Shown piece after piece: positions 8,629-16,901 of a stretch of 64,000 bases of DNA; the first letter of the stretch is position 1; every line of letters begins with the position of its first letter. The stretch is from UBA685 sp049890115 (lineage in GTDB: Bacteria; Pseudomonadota; Alphaproteobacteria; Puniceispirillales; Puniceispirillaceae). Under the pieces are notes generated by a model. The model ran no database searches, was not told the DNA's origin, and saw only the letters and a program-made list of their open reading frames with translations. The DNA is taken from assembly GCA_049890115.1 (NCBI GenBank), contig JBMHCC010000034.1:1-64000 (forward strand). The letters are read 5' to 3'. Both the position numbers and the translations under genes were made by a program.

Positions 8629-10323
8629 TTGAACATGCGTTTATCTGATGTATCACAGATGCTGCAAACAGCCTCTCAATTTACAAGTGCCTTATTGCGC
8701 CAATCACAGATTATCTGGCTTGTGATTATTGTGCTTGGTTCGCTGGTTATGATAGGTCATCAAACGCTGCCACCTATTGACCGCGATGAAGCACGTTTTG
8801 CCCAAGCCTCTAGTCAGATGCTGCAAACAGGTGATTTTATCACTGTCAAATTTCAAGATGAATACCGAGCCAAAAAGCCAGCTGGCATTTACTGGCTGCA
8901 ATCTATATCTGCTGGCCTGTTTGGCAGTGATGATATTGCCAATTATCGTCTGCCATCGCTGGCAGGTTATCTGATATCATTTTTGCTGATGGTGGCATTT
9001 GCCAGATCAATGAATCTCACAGGATGGGGCAATCTGGCGCCTTTGGCAGGCGGTTTAATGCTGGCATCTTCTTTTGTTGTTTTTGCTGAAGCACATTTTG
9101 CCAAGACAGATTCAGTCTTGCTAGCAGCGCTGTTATGGCAGCAATGGGCCTTGTGGGATATTTATCGCCGCCGCAATGATGGTCAAGCAGGCGCAGCTAT
9201 TCACCAATTTTGGGTGGCGATGGGTTTGGCAATTTTGATCAAAGGGCCGATTGGACCTGTGGTAGCATTTGGCACAATCGCTCTGATCGCGCTATTTGAC
9301 AAAAGCCTGATACTCATAGGACGGATAAGGCTTCTTCGTGGTCTTTTGATCCTAGCGATGATTGTGGCGCCTTGGGCGGTATCTGTGCAAATCGCCACAA
9401 ATGGGGCCTTTTTGGATATTGCCATCAAAGGTGATTTTCTGGCCAAAATACAATCAGGGCAAGAATCACATGGGGCACCTTTTGGTCTCTATCTCGTGCT
9501 ATTGCCATTATTGGCATTTCCAGCATCGCTATTTTTTGGCCAGCTGGCATTATTAGGCCGCGCCGTATTCAAGCGTGATAAGGGGCGGTTTGCCCTTGCT
9601 TGGCTAGTTGGTTACTGGCTGATGATAGAGCTGACGCCAACCAAATTACCGCATTATATTCTGCCAGCCTTGCCAGCTTTATTCCTGTTGGTTCTGCTGT
9701 GTTTCCGCTATCCATCTGATGCTGTTAAATGGCGCAGAATTACAGCTTATGGCATTTCACTTTATACAGGCTTGCTAGGGGTGCTGTTTAGCTTTTTCCT
9801 TGGCTATGGTGCACTTGTTTATGGCGGGGTTGGTGCTGGCGAAGCCTTTTTCATTGCCTTATTGGTTATTGTGATAACAGGCGGGTTATTATGGTTGTTC
9901 TGGCATTGGATAAGGCGGCCACAATCAGGGATGATGTTACAGATTTTGCTGATTGGTCTGTTTATGCATATGTTGATCATTGCTGGCATTATCGCAGGTG
10001 CTAATCGATTGCATGTATCAACAGCTTTGGCAGATGCTATCTCTGATTTGAAAAGCAAGCCAACTGTCATCGCAGCAGCAGGGTATCATGAACCATCCAT
10101 GGTGTTCTTGCTGGGGCGTGATATTTTGCTGGTAACAGAAACAGAAGCAGCATTGTTGCTAGCTGAATCGCAAGATGGTTTGGCAATTATCGAAGCTGCC
10201 AAGAAAGAGACATTTGACAAAGTATCTGCCAAGCTAGGATTAAGCCCAAAACAGATAAAAACCGTTTCTGGTTTTAATATTTCAAAGGGGCGTGACGTTC
10301 GTTTGTTACTCTATCAGAAATAG
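8629..10323 (+). CDS. ArnT/GT83-like membrane glycosyltransferase
   Basis: This 564-aa integral membrane protein has about a dozen helices and the GT83/GT39 signature near residue 50: PPIDRDEARFA, with the catalytic Asp/Glu pair in the first periplasmic loop, then KKPAGIYWLQ. Such enzymes transfer a sugar from an undecaprenyl-phosphate carrier to lipid A or another envelope acceptor at the periplasmic face. A TTG at 8629 or an ATG two codons later (8635) can start it. The next two genes encode a GT2 polyprenyl-phosphate sugar synthase and a LAB_N protein, so the three probably make and attach one envelope sugar. The donor sugar cannot be read from sequence. Confidence 0.88.
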   Translation: MNMRLSDVSQMLQTASQFTSALLRQSQIIWLVIIVLGSLVMIGHQTLPPIDRDEARFAQASSQMLQTGDFITVKFQDEYRAKKPAGIYWLQSISAGLFGSDDIANYRLPSLAGYLISFLLMVAFARSMNLTGWGNLAPLAGGLMLASSFVVFAEAHFAKTDSVLLAALLWQQWALWDIYRRRNDGQAGAAIHQFWVAMGLAILIKGPIGPVVAFGTIALIALFDKSLILIGRIRLLRGLLILAMIVAPWAVSVQIATNGAFLDIAIKGDFLAKIQSGQESHGAPFGLYLVLLPLLAFPASLFFGQLALLGRAVFKRDKGRFALAWLVGYWLMIELTPTKLPHYILPALPALFLLVLLCFRYPSDAVKWRRITAYGISLYTGLLGVLFSFFLGYGALVYGGVGAGEAFFIALLVIVITGGLLWLFWHWIRRPQSGMMLQILLIGLFMHMLIIAGIIAGANRLHVSTALADAISDLKSKPTVIAAAGYHEPSMVFLLGRDILLVTETEAALLLAESQDGLAIIEAAKKETFDKVSAKLGLSPKQIKTVSGFNISKGRDVRLLLYQK

Positions 10324-10393
10324 TGCTATTTGACGCATCCTTGCAATCTGTTTACAACCAGTTTCACAAGACTTGTTATCGCTGGACCGACTA

Positions 10394-11215
10394 ATGACAA
10401 AATCACAATCTCGTGCATCTTCGCAATCTGAATATCACAGCTTTCAGTCAAATGGTGTTGTCAGTATTGCCAAGCCAGAGATTGATTGCTCTGTCATAGT
10501 GCCTGTTATGAATGAGGCAGGTAATATTCGCCCATTGATTGATGAGATTTGTCAGGCACTTGCCGGCCGGCAATTTGAAATCATCTACATTAATGATGGC
10601 TCAACAGATGGCTCTGCCAAAGAGCTGGCAGATGCGATGGCAGATATAAAAGAGTTGCGCGTGTTAACGCATCAAAACAGATCTGGCCAAAGTGCGGCTA
10701 TCCGCTCTGGCTTGTTGCGTGCTTATGGCAAGCTGATTTGTGTGCTTGATGGTGATGGCCAGAATGTACCAGCAGATCTGCCGCATTTGATTGATGAGCT
10801 AGAAGCTGCCAGACCACAAAAGGGTATGGCAGGCGGTGTCAGAACCAAACGCCAAGATAGCGCAATGCGCAAGCAAGCATCATTGATAGCACGCCTTATC
10901 AGACGCCATATCTTGGGTGATCACCACCCTGATTCAGGATGCGGTATCAAAGTTGTCGATCGTGATATCTTTTTGCAATTACCGTTTTTCAACCACATGC
11001 ATCGTTTTATGCCAAGCCTTGTGGCACGTGCTGGCGGGGTTGTGTTGCCAGTTTCTGTGCAACATCGCGCCAGAGGGGCAGGCACCTCAAAATATACAAA
11101 TCTAAACCGCGCATTAGTTGGTATTATTGATATTCTGGGTGTGATATGGCTATTGCGCCGTGCAGATAAATCACAGGCTGTGCGTGAGGAATTATCAAAA
11201 GAGGAAAGTCGCTAG
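10394..11215 (+). CDS. Family 2 glycosyltransferase (polyprenyl-phosphate sugar synthase, DPM1/ArnC-like)
   Basis: This cytosolic-face GT-A enzyme would load a nucleotide sugar onto undecaprenyl phosphate for the GT83-like transferase upstream. Motifs: VIVPVMNEAGNI at the N-terminus, INDGSTDGS (nucleotide-binding Asp), VLDGDGQN (the DxD-like metal site), and HMHRFMP plus RARGAGTSKY near the C-terminus, which are typical of dolichyl-phosphate mannose synthase relatives. I start it at ATG 10394; a TTG at 10373 would add seven residues. Only one hydrophobic segment lies near the C-terminus, fewer than in ArnC. It is spaced 3 bp from the next gene, so they are translationally linked. Confidence 0.9.
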   Translation: MTKSQSRASSQSEYHSFQSNGVVSIAKPEIDCSVIVPVMNEAGNIRPLIDEICQALAGRQFEIIYINDGSTDGSAKELADAMADIKELRVLTHQNRSGQSAAIRSGLLRAYGKLICVLDGDGQNVPADLPHLIDELEAARPQKGMAGGVRTKRQDSAMRKQASLIARLIRRHILGDHHPDSGCGIKVVDRDIFLQLPFFNHMHRFMPSLVARAGGVVLPVSVQHRARGAGTSKYTNLNRALVGIIDILGVIWLLRRADKSQAVREELSKEESR

Positions 11216-11218
11216 ATT

Positions 11219-11599
11219 ATGATTGCTGTTCTATCAGATATCATTGGCACAGGGGCACTTTTTGTCTCAGCTATGCTTGTTTCACTATTTCCTTTTTTGC
11301 CAGAATCTATGGCACGATCACCTGAACAGCTGATGATTATTGTTGGTTTTGGTGGCCAAGCATTATTTGCTAGTCGCTTTATCATTCAATGGATTAAATC
11401 AGAAGGTGCCAAAAAATCAGTGATCCCAGTGGCATTTTGGTATTTCTCCATAGGCGGGGGCACAGTGTTATTGCTCTATGCTATTTGGCGTCAAGATCCT
11501 GTGATTATTTGCGGACAGGGGCTTGGTCTATTTATCTATGCGCGCAATCTGTATTTCATCTTGCGCCCATCTGAAAAGGCTGATGATAAAACAGCCTGA
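11219..11599 (+). CDS. Lipid-A-biosynthesis N-terminal-domain (LAB_N) membrane protein
   Basis: This 126-aa protein has three to four hydrophobic helices. The pattern QALFASRFIIQW(I)xSE followed by SVIPVAFWYFSIGG is characteristic of the LAB_N domain, which is found alone or at the N-terminus of lipid A modification proteins. Its exact biochemical role is not established. Association with GT2 and GT83 genes is common and suggests help in sugar-lipid transfer. It is the last gene of the three-gene cluster and converges on the EVE-domain gene. Confidence 0.88.
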   Translation: MIAVLSDIIGTGALFVSAMLVSLFPFLPESMARSPEQLMIIVGFGGQALFASRFIIQWIKSEGAKKSVIPVAFWYFSIGGGTVLLLYAIWRQDPVIICGQGLGLFIYARNLYFILRPSEKADDKTA

Positions 11600-11610
11600 T
11601 AAAGGCGCTG

Positions 11611-12027
11611 TTATGTTGTCTCAGCCATTGCCATAATTTTATGCCAATGCGCGTCACTCACAGGAACGACTGATAGGCGTGATTGGCGTATCAAGGCCAA
11701 ATCTTGCAATTCTGGTTCTGCTTTGATCATCGCCAATGTGACAGGTTTTTGGACGCTTTTAACAGCTTTGACTGTGACCATGCCAAAGCGACCAGAGGCA
11801 TCAGTTGGATCAGGGTGATAGGTTTTGATCACTTCGACAATGCCAACAATTTGTTTTTCATTCACAGAATGATAAAAAAAGCCCAGATCGCCAACCACCA
11901 TAGCCTTCATATTATTGGCAGCCTGATAATTGCGCACACCATCCCAGCCTTCACCTATCTCGCCTTTATCCAGCTGATTTTGCCATGACCAGCTTGATGG
12001 TTCAGATTTAAAAAGCCAGTAAGCCAT
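11611..12027 (-). CDS. EVE domain-containing protein (THYN1-like)
   Basis: This 138-aa protein is a single EVE domain, a PUA-like fold. It opens with YWLFKSEP, followed by GWDGVRNYQAANNM, GDLGFFYHS and the GIVEV strand that typifies the fold. EVE proteins bind modified bases in nucleic acids; bacterial members are often linked to tRNA or DNA modification but lack a fixed function. Its position downstream of gpsA-tsaD on the same strand (32 bp gap) is a common alphaproteobacterial arrangement and suggests co-transcription with tsaD, a tRNA-modification gene. Confidence 0.93.
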   Translation of the reverse strand: MAYWLFKSEPSSWSWQNQLDKGEIGEGWDGVRNYQAANNMKAMVVGDLGFFYHSVNEKQIVGIVEVIKTYHPDPTDASGRFGMVTVKAVKSVQKPVTLAMIKAEPELQDLALIRQSRLSVVPVSDAHWHKIMAMAETT

Positions 12028-12059
12028 AATAGATGCTCCTTTGCGCTAGGTTTGCCTGA

Positions 12060-13043
12060 TTATTCTCTGACAGCTGGCCGTGCCAATAGATGAGATAGGA
12101 TATCTGTTAAATTATCGCCATCTAATGCTCTTGCGACTGCTTGGGTCACAGGCATCTCTATAGCTTCTTTTTGGGCCCGCTTTGCCAGCAAGGGGGCAGA
12201 ACGCGCCCCTTCACATAGCTGGTCAGGTAAGTTTGTTCCTGCCCCTAATGCCATGCCATAGGCCATATTTCGAGAATGCGGCCCTGTCGCGGATAATAGT
12301 AAATCACCAATGCCGGCCAGCCCGCTAAGGGTGTTTTTATCCCCTCCTAGATGATGGGTCAGGCGTGCTGTTTCTGCCAATCCTCTTGTGATAAGTGCTG
12401 CTCTGGCATTATCACCAAGGCCCAAGCCTGTCGCTATACCAGCTGCAAGGGCAATGATATTTTTAACTGCCCCACCGATTGCAACACCTATGGGGTCACT
12501 GCCGTTATAAAGGCGTAAATCACTCGCTGAAAAATGATGTATCATCTGTTCTTTGACAGCTTCATCATGGCTGGCTGCGACCAATGCAGCAGGTAATCCG
12601 CGCACGACTTCATCAGCAAATGAAGGGCCTGATAATAACGCATAAGGCCGCTCCTGATGGCGGCTTTCCATATATTCTGACAAGAATAGACTGTCTGTTT
12701 CTGTGTCCTCAATCAGCCCTTTTGCACATAAAATGACTGGCACATCTTGTCTGGCATAATGTGTAATCATAGCCAATGCTTGTTTATTCGCTGCCGCAGG
12801 CAGAACAAGATAAATCGCATCTGCTTTGCGCAGCAGCATCTCATCTGTGGTTGCGATTAGCGGTTCTGGCAATGCACAATCTGGCAGGCGAGGTATCTGA
12901 CCAGCTGATAGCGCTTGTTTGGTAGCGCTATCTCTGACCAAAATCGTGACACTTTGATTGTTGTTTTTCGCTAGCTGAGAGGCGATAGCAGCACCCCAAC
13001 CACCACCACCTATGACAATAATATTGGGGATAATATGGTTCAT
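12060..13043 (-). CDS. gpsA: Glycerol-3-phosphate dehydrogenase [NAD(P)+]
   Basis: This cytosolic enzyme reduces dihydroxyacetone phosphate to sn-glycerol 3-phosphate, the backbone for phospholipids. The 327-aa product has the N-terminal Rossmann motif GGGGWGAAIA, LSGPSFADEV, and GGAVKNIIALAAGI with the catalytic lysine, then GDLLLSATGPHSRN, all standard for GpsA. Its start codon overlaps the tsaD stop by 4 bp (ATGA), so translation is coupled to tsaD. Confidence 0.97.
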   Translation of the reverse strand: MNHIIPNIIVIGGGGWGAAIASQLAKNNNQSVTILVRDSATKQALSAGQIPRLPDCALPEPLIATTDEMLLRKADAIYLVLPAAANKQALAMITHYARQDVPVILCAKGLIEDTETDSLFLSEYMESRHQERPYALLSGPSFADEVVRGLPAALVAASHDEAVKEQMIHHFSASDLRLYNGSDPIGVAIGGAVKNIIALAAGIATGLGLGDNARAALITRGLAETARLTHHLGGDKNTLSGLAGIGDLLLSATGPHSRNMAYGMALGAGTNLPDQLCEGARSAPLLAKRAQKEAIEMPVTQAVARALDGDNLTDILSHLLARPAVRE

Positions 13044-14119
13044 GCTCTGACACCTCTGCCAGGTGGTGGAGCAGCATCACCATCTAATGGCCAGCGTGGG
13101 CGCGGCGCAAAATCCAACTGTGATGAGCGTCCTTGCTGATAATATTCCATGCCAGCCCAGGCAATCATTGCGCCATTATCTGTGCATAAAGAAGGGGGCG
13201 GCACAATCAGCTTTGTGTTTGTTGTGTTTGTGATGTGCTGTAATCTCTCAGAGATCGCTTGATTGGCAGCAACACCGCCAGCCACCACCAGCTGTGGGTT
13301 TTTGGCAAAATCAGGATTTTCAAAGGCAATCTTCAGGGCTCTTTGCACACGATCTGCCAGACAATCAGCAATCGCTGCCTGCAAAGAAGCCGCATAATCA
13401 GATACAGATATCGTATCTCTCAATTTATCAACTTTCTGGGCAATGGCTGTCTTCAGACCAGAAAACGAAAAATGACAATGATCAGCACCTTTTAAAGGGC
13501 GCGGCAATGCGACTGCCTTGGCGTTGCCAGATAAAGCAGCTTTTTCAATCGCTGGACCACCAGGATAGCCAAGACCTAGAATTTTTGCACCCTTATCAAA
13601 TAATTCACCAGCCGCATCATCCATAGTGGTGCCTAGCCTGTGATAGGCACCTAATCCTGTCACAAGCAATATTTGCGTATGACCACCAGAGACAAGAAGT
13701 AATAAATAAGGAAATGGCACATCATCTGTCAGACGTGCTGTCAAAGCGTGACCTTCTAAGTGGTTAATTGCAAAATAAGGTTTATCACATGATTGTGCGA
13801 TGGCTTTTGCCACCATTGTACCGATTAAAACCCCGCCTATCAGCCCTGGCCCTGCTGTTGCAGCAATTCCATCAATGTCATCAAAACCAAGCTGCGCTCT
13901 ATCAAGGCATTCGCGAATGACAGGGCTTATCGTATCTAAATGCGCTCTGGCAGCGATTTCAGGCACCACACCACCATGAGCAGCATGGATTTTTGAAGAT
14001 GAAGAAATGACATTAGCCAGAATCTGTCTATCAGATGTGACAATCGCAGCAGCTGTCTCATCACAGGAGCTTTCAATGCCTAAAATAACAGCGTTATCTG
14101 ATGGTGATGTGGCTGACAT
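13040..14119 (-). CDS. tsaD: tRNA N6-threonylcarbamoyladenosine (t6A37) synthase subunit
   Basis: TsaD transfers the threonylcarbamoyl group to A37 of ANN-decoding tRNAs, working with TsaB, TsaE and TsaC. The 359-aa protein contains GIESSCDETA at the N-terminus, the metal-binding NHLEGHA, the nucleotide-binding LLVSGGHTQ, and GGVAANQAI near the C-terminus. The length is normal. It is the first gene of a probable tsaD-gpsA-EVE operon and is divergent from hemC, with only 46 bp between starts, so the two promoters must overlap or share control sequence. Confidence 0.97.
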   Translation of the reverse strand: MSATSPSDNAVILGIESSCDETAAAIVTSDRQILANVISSSSKIHAAHGGVVPEIAARAHLDTISPVIRECLDRAQLGFDDIDGIAATAGPGLIGGVLIGTMVAKAIAQSCDKPYFAINHLEGHALTARLTDDVPFPYLLLLVSGGHTQILLVTGLGAYHRLGTTMDDAAGELFDKGAKILGLGYPGGPAIEKAALSGNAKAVALPRPLKGADHCHFSFSGLKTAIAQKVDKLRDTISVSDYAASLQAAIADCLADRVQRALKIAFENPDFAKNPQLVVAGGVAANQAISERLQHITNTTNTKLIVPPPSLCTDNGAMIAWAGMEYYQQGRSSQLDFAPRPRWPLDGDAAPPPGRGVRA

Positions 14120-14165
14120 GTTTTTTTCCTTTTACATCATAGTCATACATCATTAGAGATTAGGC

Positions 14166-15101
14166 ATGAAGTCCTATCATACACTCTTTGATGAAAACCC
14201 GTTGCGTATTGTATCACGTCGCTCGCAATTAGCGATGGTGCAAACTGATATGGTAACTAATTTGCTGCCAGATATTAGCTATCAGGTGACAGGCATTTCA
14301 ACATCTGGAGATGAGGTGCTTGACAGGCCGTTGGTTGAAATTGGCGGCAAAGGCGTTTTTATCAAGGCATTAGAAGCTGAAATGATTTCAGGGCGTGCTG
14401 ATTGCGCTGTTCATTCGCTAAAAGATATGGAAACCATTCTTGCCCCAGATACAGAGCTAATCGCTTATCTGCCGCGTGAAGATAGGCGTGATGCGTTGGT
14501 GGGCCCTTATCAAACATTATCTGACCTGCCACAAAATAGTGTGATTGGCACATCATCTGTACGACGTGCTGCGATGTTGTTACATCACAGGCCAGATCTG
14601 AAAATCACATTATTGCGCGGCAATGTGCAACGGCGTCTGGCACAGCTAGAAGATGGCACTTATGATGCGATTATTCTGGCAATGGCAGGGTTAAAGCGTC
14701 TGGGATTGGCTGATTTAGGGCATCCGCTTGATGAGGCGGTAATGTTGCCTTCAGCCTCACAAGGTGTGATTGCTATTCAAATAGCAACCAAAGATAAAGC
14801 ACGTGCTGATGCGATGAGAGCTGTTTTTGCGCCTCTTAATTGTGCCAAAACAGCCCTAGCTGTATCAGCAGAACGTGCCTTATTAGACCAGCTTGATGGA
14901 TCGTGCCGCACCCCCATTGGTGTGACAGCTGATCTGATAGATGATGTGCAAATGCGTTTGCGCGCCTCATTGCTAAATGCAGATGGCAGCGCCAGATTTG
15001 ACGCAACCACAATATGCCAGCACAATGAAGCAGAGATAGCAGGGCGTGCGCTTGCAGATGATTTACTGGCACAATGTGGCGGGTCTGATTTTCTGGCGTA
15101 A
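14166..15101 (+). CDS. hemC: Porphobilinogen deaminase (hydroxymethylbilane synthase)
   Basis: This enzyme polymerises four porphobilinogen units to hydroxymethylbilane in heme synthesis. The 311-aa protein has RRSQLAMVQT near the N-terminus, KGVFIKALE, SLKDMET, GTSSVRRAAM and LDGSCRTPIG, whose Cys carries the dipyrromethane cofactor. The divergent position relative to tsaD and the downstream hemD, mitofilin-like and hemY order are conserved in alphaproteobacteria. Confidence 0.97.
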   Translation: MKSYHTLFDENPLRIVSRRSQLAMVQTDMVTNLLPDISYQVTGISTSGDEVLDRPLVEIGGKGVFIKALEAEMISGRADCAVHSLKDMETILAPDTELIAYLPREDRRDALVGPYQTLSDLPQNSVIGTSSVRRAAMLLHHRPDLKITLLRGNVQRRLAQLEDGTYDAIILAMAGLKRLGLADLGHPLDEAVMLPSASQGVIAIQIATKDKARADAMRAVFAPLNCAKTALAVSAERALLDQLDGSCRTPIGVTADLIDDVQMRLRASLLNADGSARFDATTICQHNEAEIAGRALADDLLAQCGGSDFLA

Positions 15102-15156
15102 TCATGTTATTACCATGTGATTTTATCACCATCACGATAAAGGATAATCTCAGCTT

Positions 15157-15900
15157 ATGTATCTTTCATTGCGTGATGACAAGCTGGCATTAAAAGAATG
15201 TGAGAGGCTGGCAAAACACAATATACCAGCTCTTGCTTGTCCGTTATTTCAGCTCGTAAAACAGGACATTGATCTTGCATCTTATGACAAGATTGATGCC
15301 TTTATCCTGACCAGCCAGAAAGCTGCTCATGCCCTGCCAGCTCATTTGACAGATGTCCCTGTCTATGTGGTTGGCAGAGCAAGCGCTGCGATTATACGGC
15401 AAAAAGGATTTCACAATATCATAGCTGGTCCTGATGATGGCAAAGCACTGGCACAGATTATCAAAGATGATTTTGCCAATAAAACGCTATCAGGTAAAAC
15501 AGCATCATTACTATGGTTGCGTGGCAAAGATATCAGCTTTGATATGGCAGCAGCACTTCAGAACAGCATGATCCAGCTATCATCTGTGATTTGTTATCAG
15601 ATGCAGGCCATAAGCCATTTGCCGCCATTGGTCACTGATGCTTTGGCGAGCGGCAAAATCACAGGTGTCATGGCTTTATCAAAAGGCCAGCTTGCGCAAT
15701 TTGAAGAATTGCTATCAAGGCAGAAATTGTGGCAGATTCACAAACAACTTGTTTTATTTGCCATATCAGATGCCATCGCTGATGAAGCGCATCTTTCACA
15801 ATGGCATAAAATTATGACGGCACGCCGCAAACGTGCTGTCTCTGTGAGGGCACAGGTGGCCTGCTATCATAGGCAAAAGGCAGAAAGGGATGGTTCATGA
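15157..15900 (+). CDS. hemD: Uroporphyrinogen-III synthase
   Basis: This enzyme cyclises hydroxymethylbilane with inversion of ring D. HemD is poorly conserved. Here the call rests on the 247-aa length, position right after hemC and the fold-typical segments: DAFILTSQKAA (the TS/SxxA site in the first domain), VPVYVVGRAS, LLWLRGKD, VICYQM and AISDAIADEA. The start at ATG 15157 has AAGGAT some 15 bases upstream, a rather long spacing. The stop overlaps the next start by 4 bp, indicating a coupled operon. Confidence 0.88.
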   Translation: MYLSLRDDKLALKECERLAKHNIPALACPLFQLVKQDIDLASYDKIDAFILTSQKAAHALPAHLTDVPVYVVGRASAAIIRQKGFHNIIAGPDDGKALAQIIKDDFANKTLSGKTASLLWLRGKDISFDMAAALQNSMIQLSSVICYQMQAISHLPPLVTDALASGKITGVMALSKGQLAQFEELLSRQKLWQIHKQLVLFAISDAIADEAHLSQWHKIMTARRKRAVSVRAQVACYHRQKAERDGS

Positions 15901-16901
15901 AGCAGTCAAAAAAATCGTCTCAGAAAGCAAAACAGCCTGCCTCATCAGCGGCTACTGATAAGATGGCTGATGATGTGATTATTGAAGGTGATGCAACCAT
16001 TATTGATGATAGCACGCCTCCCAAACAAGCTGATGCATCTGTGCCAACAGATATGCCATCTGAGGGACAACAACAAACTGGCATAAAAGCTGTTATTATT
16101 TTTGCAGCATTTGCACTGGCAGCTTTGGCAATCATAGCTGCTATTTATAGCAGTTTATCAGCCATGCAATTACGCAGCGATTTTGCCGATTTGGCGCAGC
16201 AAGCACAAGATGATGTTATCAGCCAGCAAGCGCAAATCACGCAACAAAAGGCGTTAATTGATAGATTGTCATCACAGCTAGCTGAGGCAGAATTAGTGAT
16301 ATCATCCTTAGCTGGTATAGATGAAAAAATAACAGTCATTGAGGGACAAATCAGTGCCTTGCCATTACCGTCAGATGCCGTAAATGGCACTGGTATCAGC
16401 AAGCTAGATAGCGTTATTTTAATGGCCTGGCAGGCTGCTCAAAAAGGCGAAGAGATTGCCTATTTTCAACCTCTGCTATCATGGCTAGATGATAATGCTG
16501 TCAAAGATGCTTTTGCTGATGCGTTGGCATTGGCTGGCACAAGCAGCCATGAAAACTTACTGGCTGAATGGCAGCAATTAACGCCTAAAACGAAGATACA
16601 TAATGAACAGACAGATGATGGTTATCTGGCCTCATTTGGCCAGTGGTTGGCACAGGCGGTAAAGCTGCAAGAGCTTGAAGCTGTCACATCTTCGAAAGCG
16701 GTGCCAGATGATAGCAAAGCAGCCACCTATCAGCCTTATAATTTAGCTGATGCGATTGCCTCTCTAGCTGATGTGCCTAACGAGGCTGAGCAAGATTGGG
16801 TAATACGCGCCAGAGCACGTCTGCAAGCTGAACAGGCTCTGTATCAGCTAGTGATGCAAATGTTACGACAAACAAAAAAGACCAAAGAGCCAGTATCATG
16901 A
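15897..16901 (+). CDS. Mitofilin-like inner-membrane protein of the heme operon
   Basis: This 334-aa protein has a Lys/Ala-rich cytoplasmic N-terminus, one transmembrane helix around residues 62-84, then a coiled-coil stretch (about 88-150, rich in Gln/Ala) and a helical periplasmic domain. This is the architecture of the alphaproteobacterial mitofilin/Mic60-like proteins encoded between hemD and hemY, which have been connected with intracytoplasmic membrane shape. Sequence identity is always low in this family, so topology and gene order are the main evidence. It is overlapped at both ends by 4 bp (hemD before, hemY after). Confidence 0.78.
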   Translation: MKQSKKSSQKAKQPASSAATDKMADDVIIEGDATIIDDSTPPKQADASVPTDMPSEGQQQTGIKAVIIFAAFALAALAIIAAIYSSLSAMQLRSDFADLAQQAQDDVISQQAQITQQKALIDRLSSQLAEAELVISSLAGIDEKITVIEGQISALPLPSDAVNGTGISKLDSVILMAWQAAQKGEEIAYFQPLLSWLDDNAVKDAFADALALAGTSSHENLLAEWQQLTPKTKIHNEQTDDGYLASFGQWLAQAVKLQELEAVTSSKAVPDDSKAATYQPYNLADAIASLADVPNEAEQDWVIRARARLQAEQALYQLVMQMLRQTKKTKEPVS

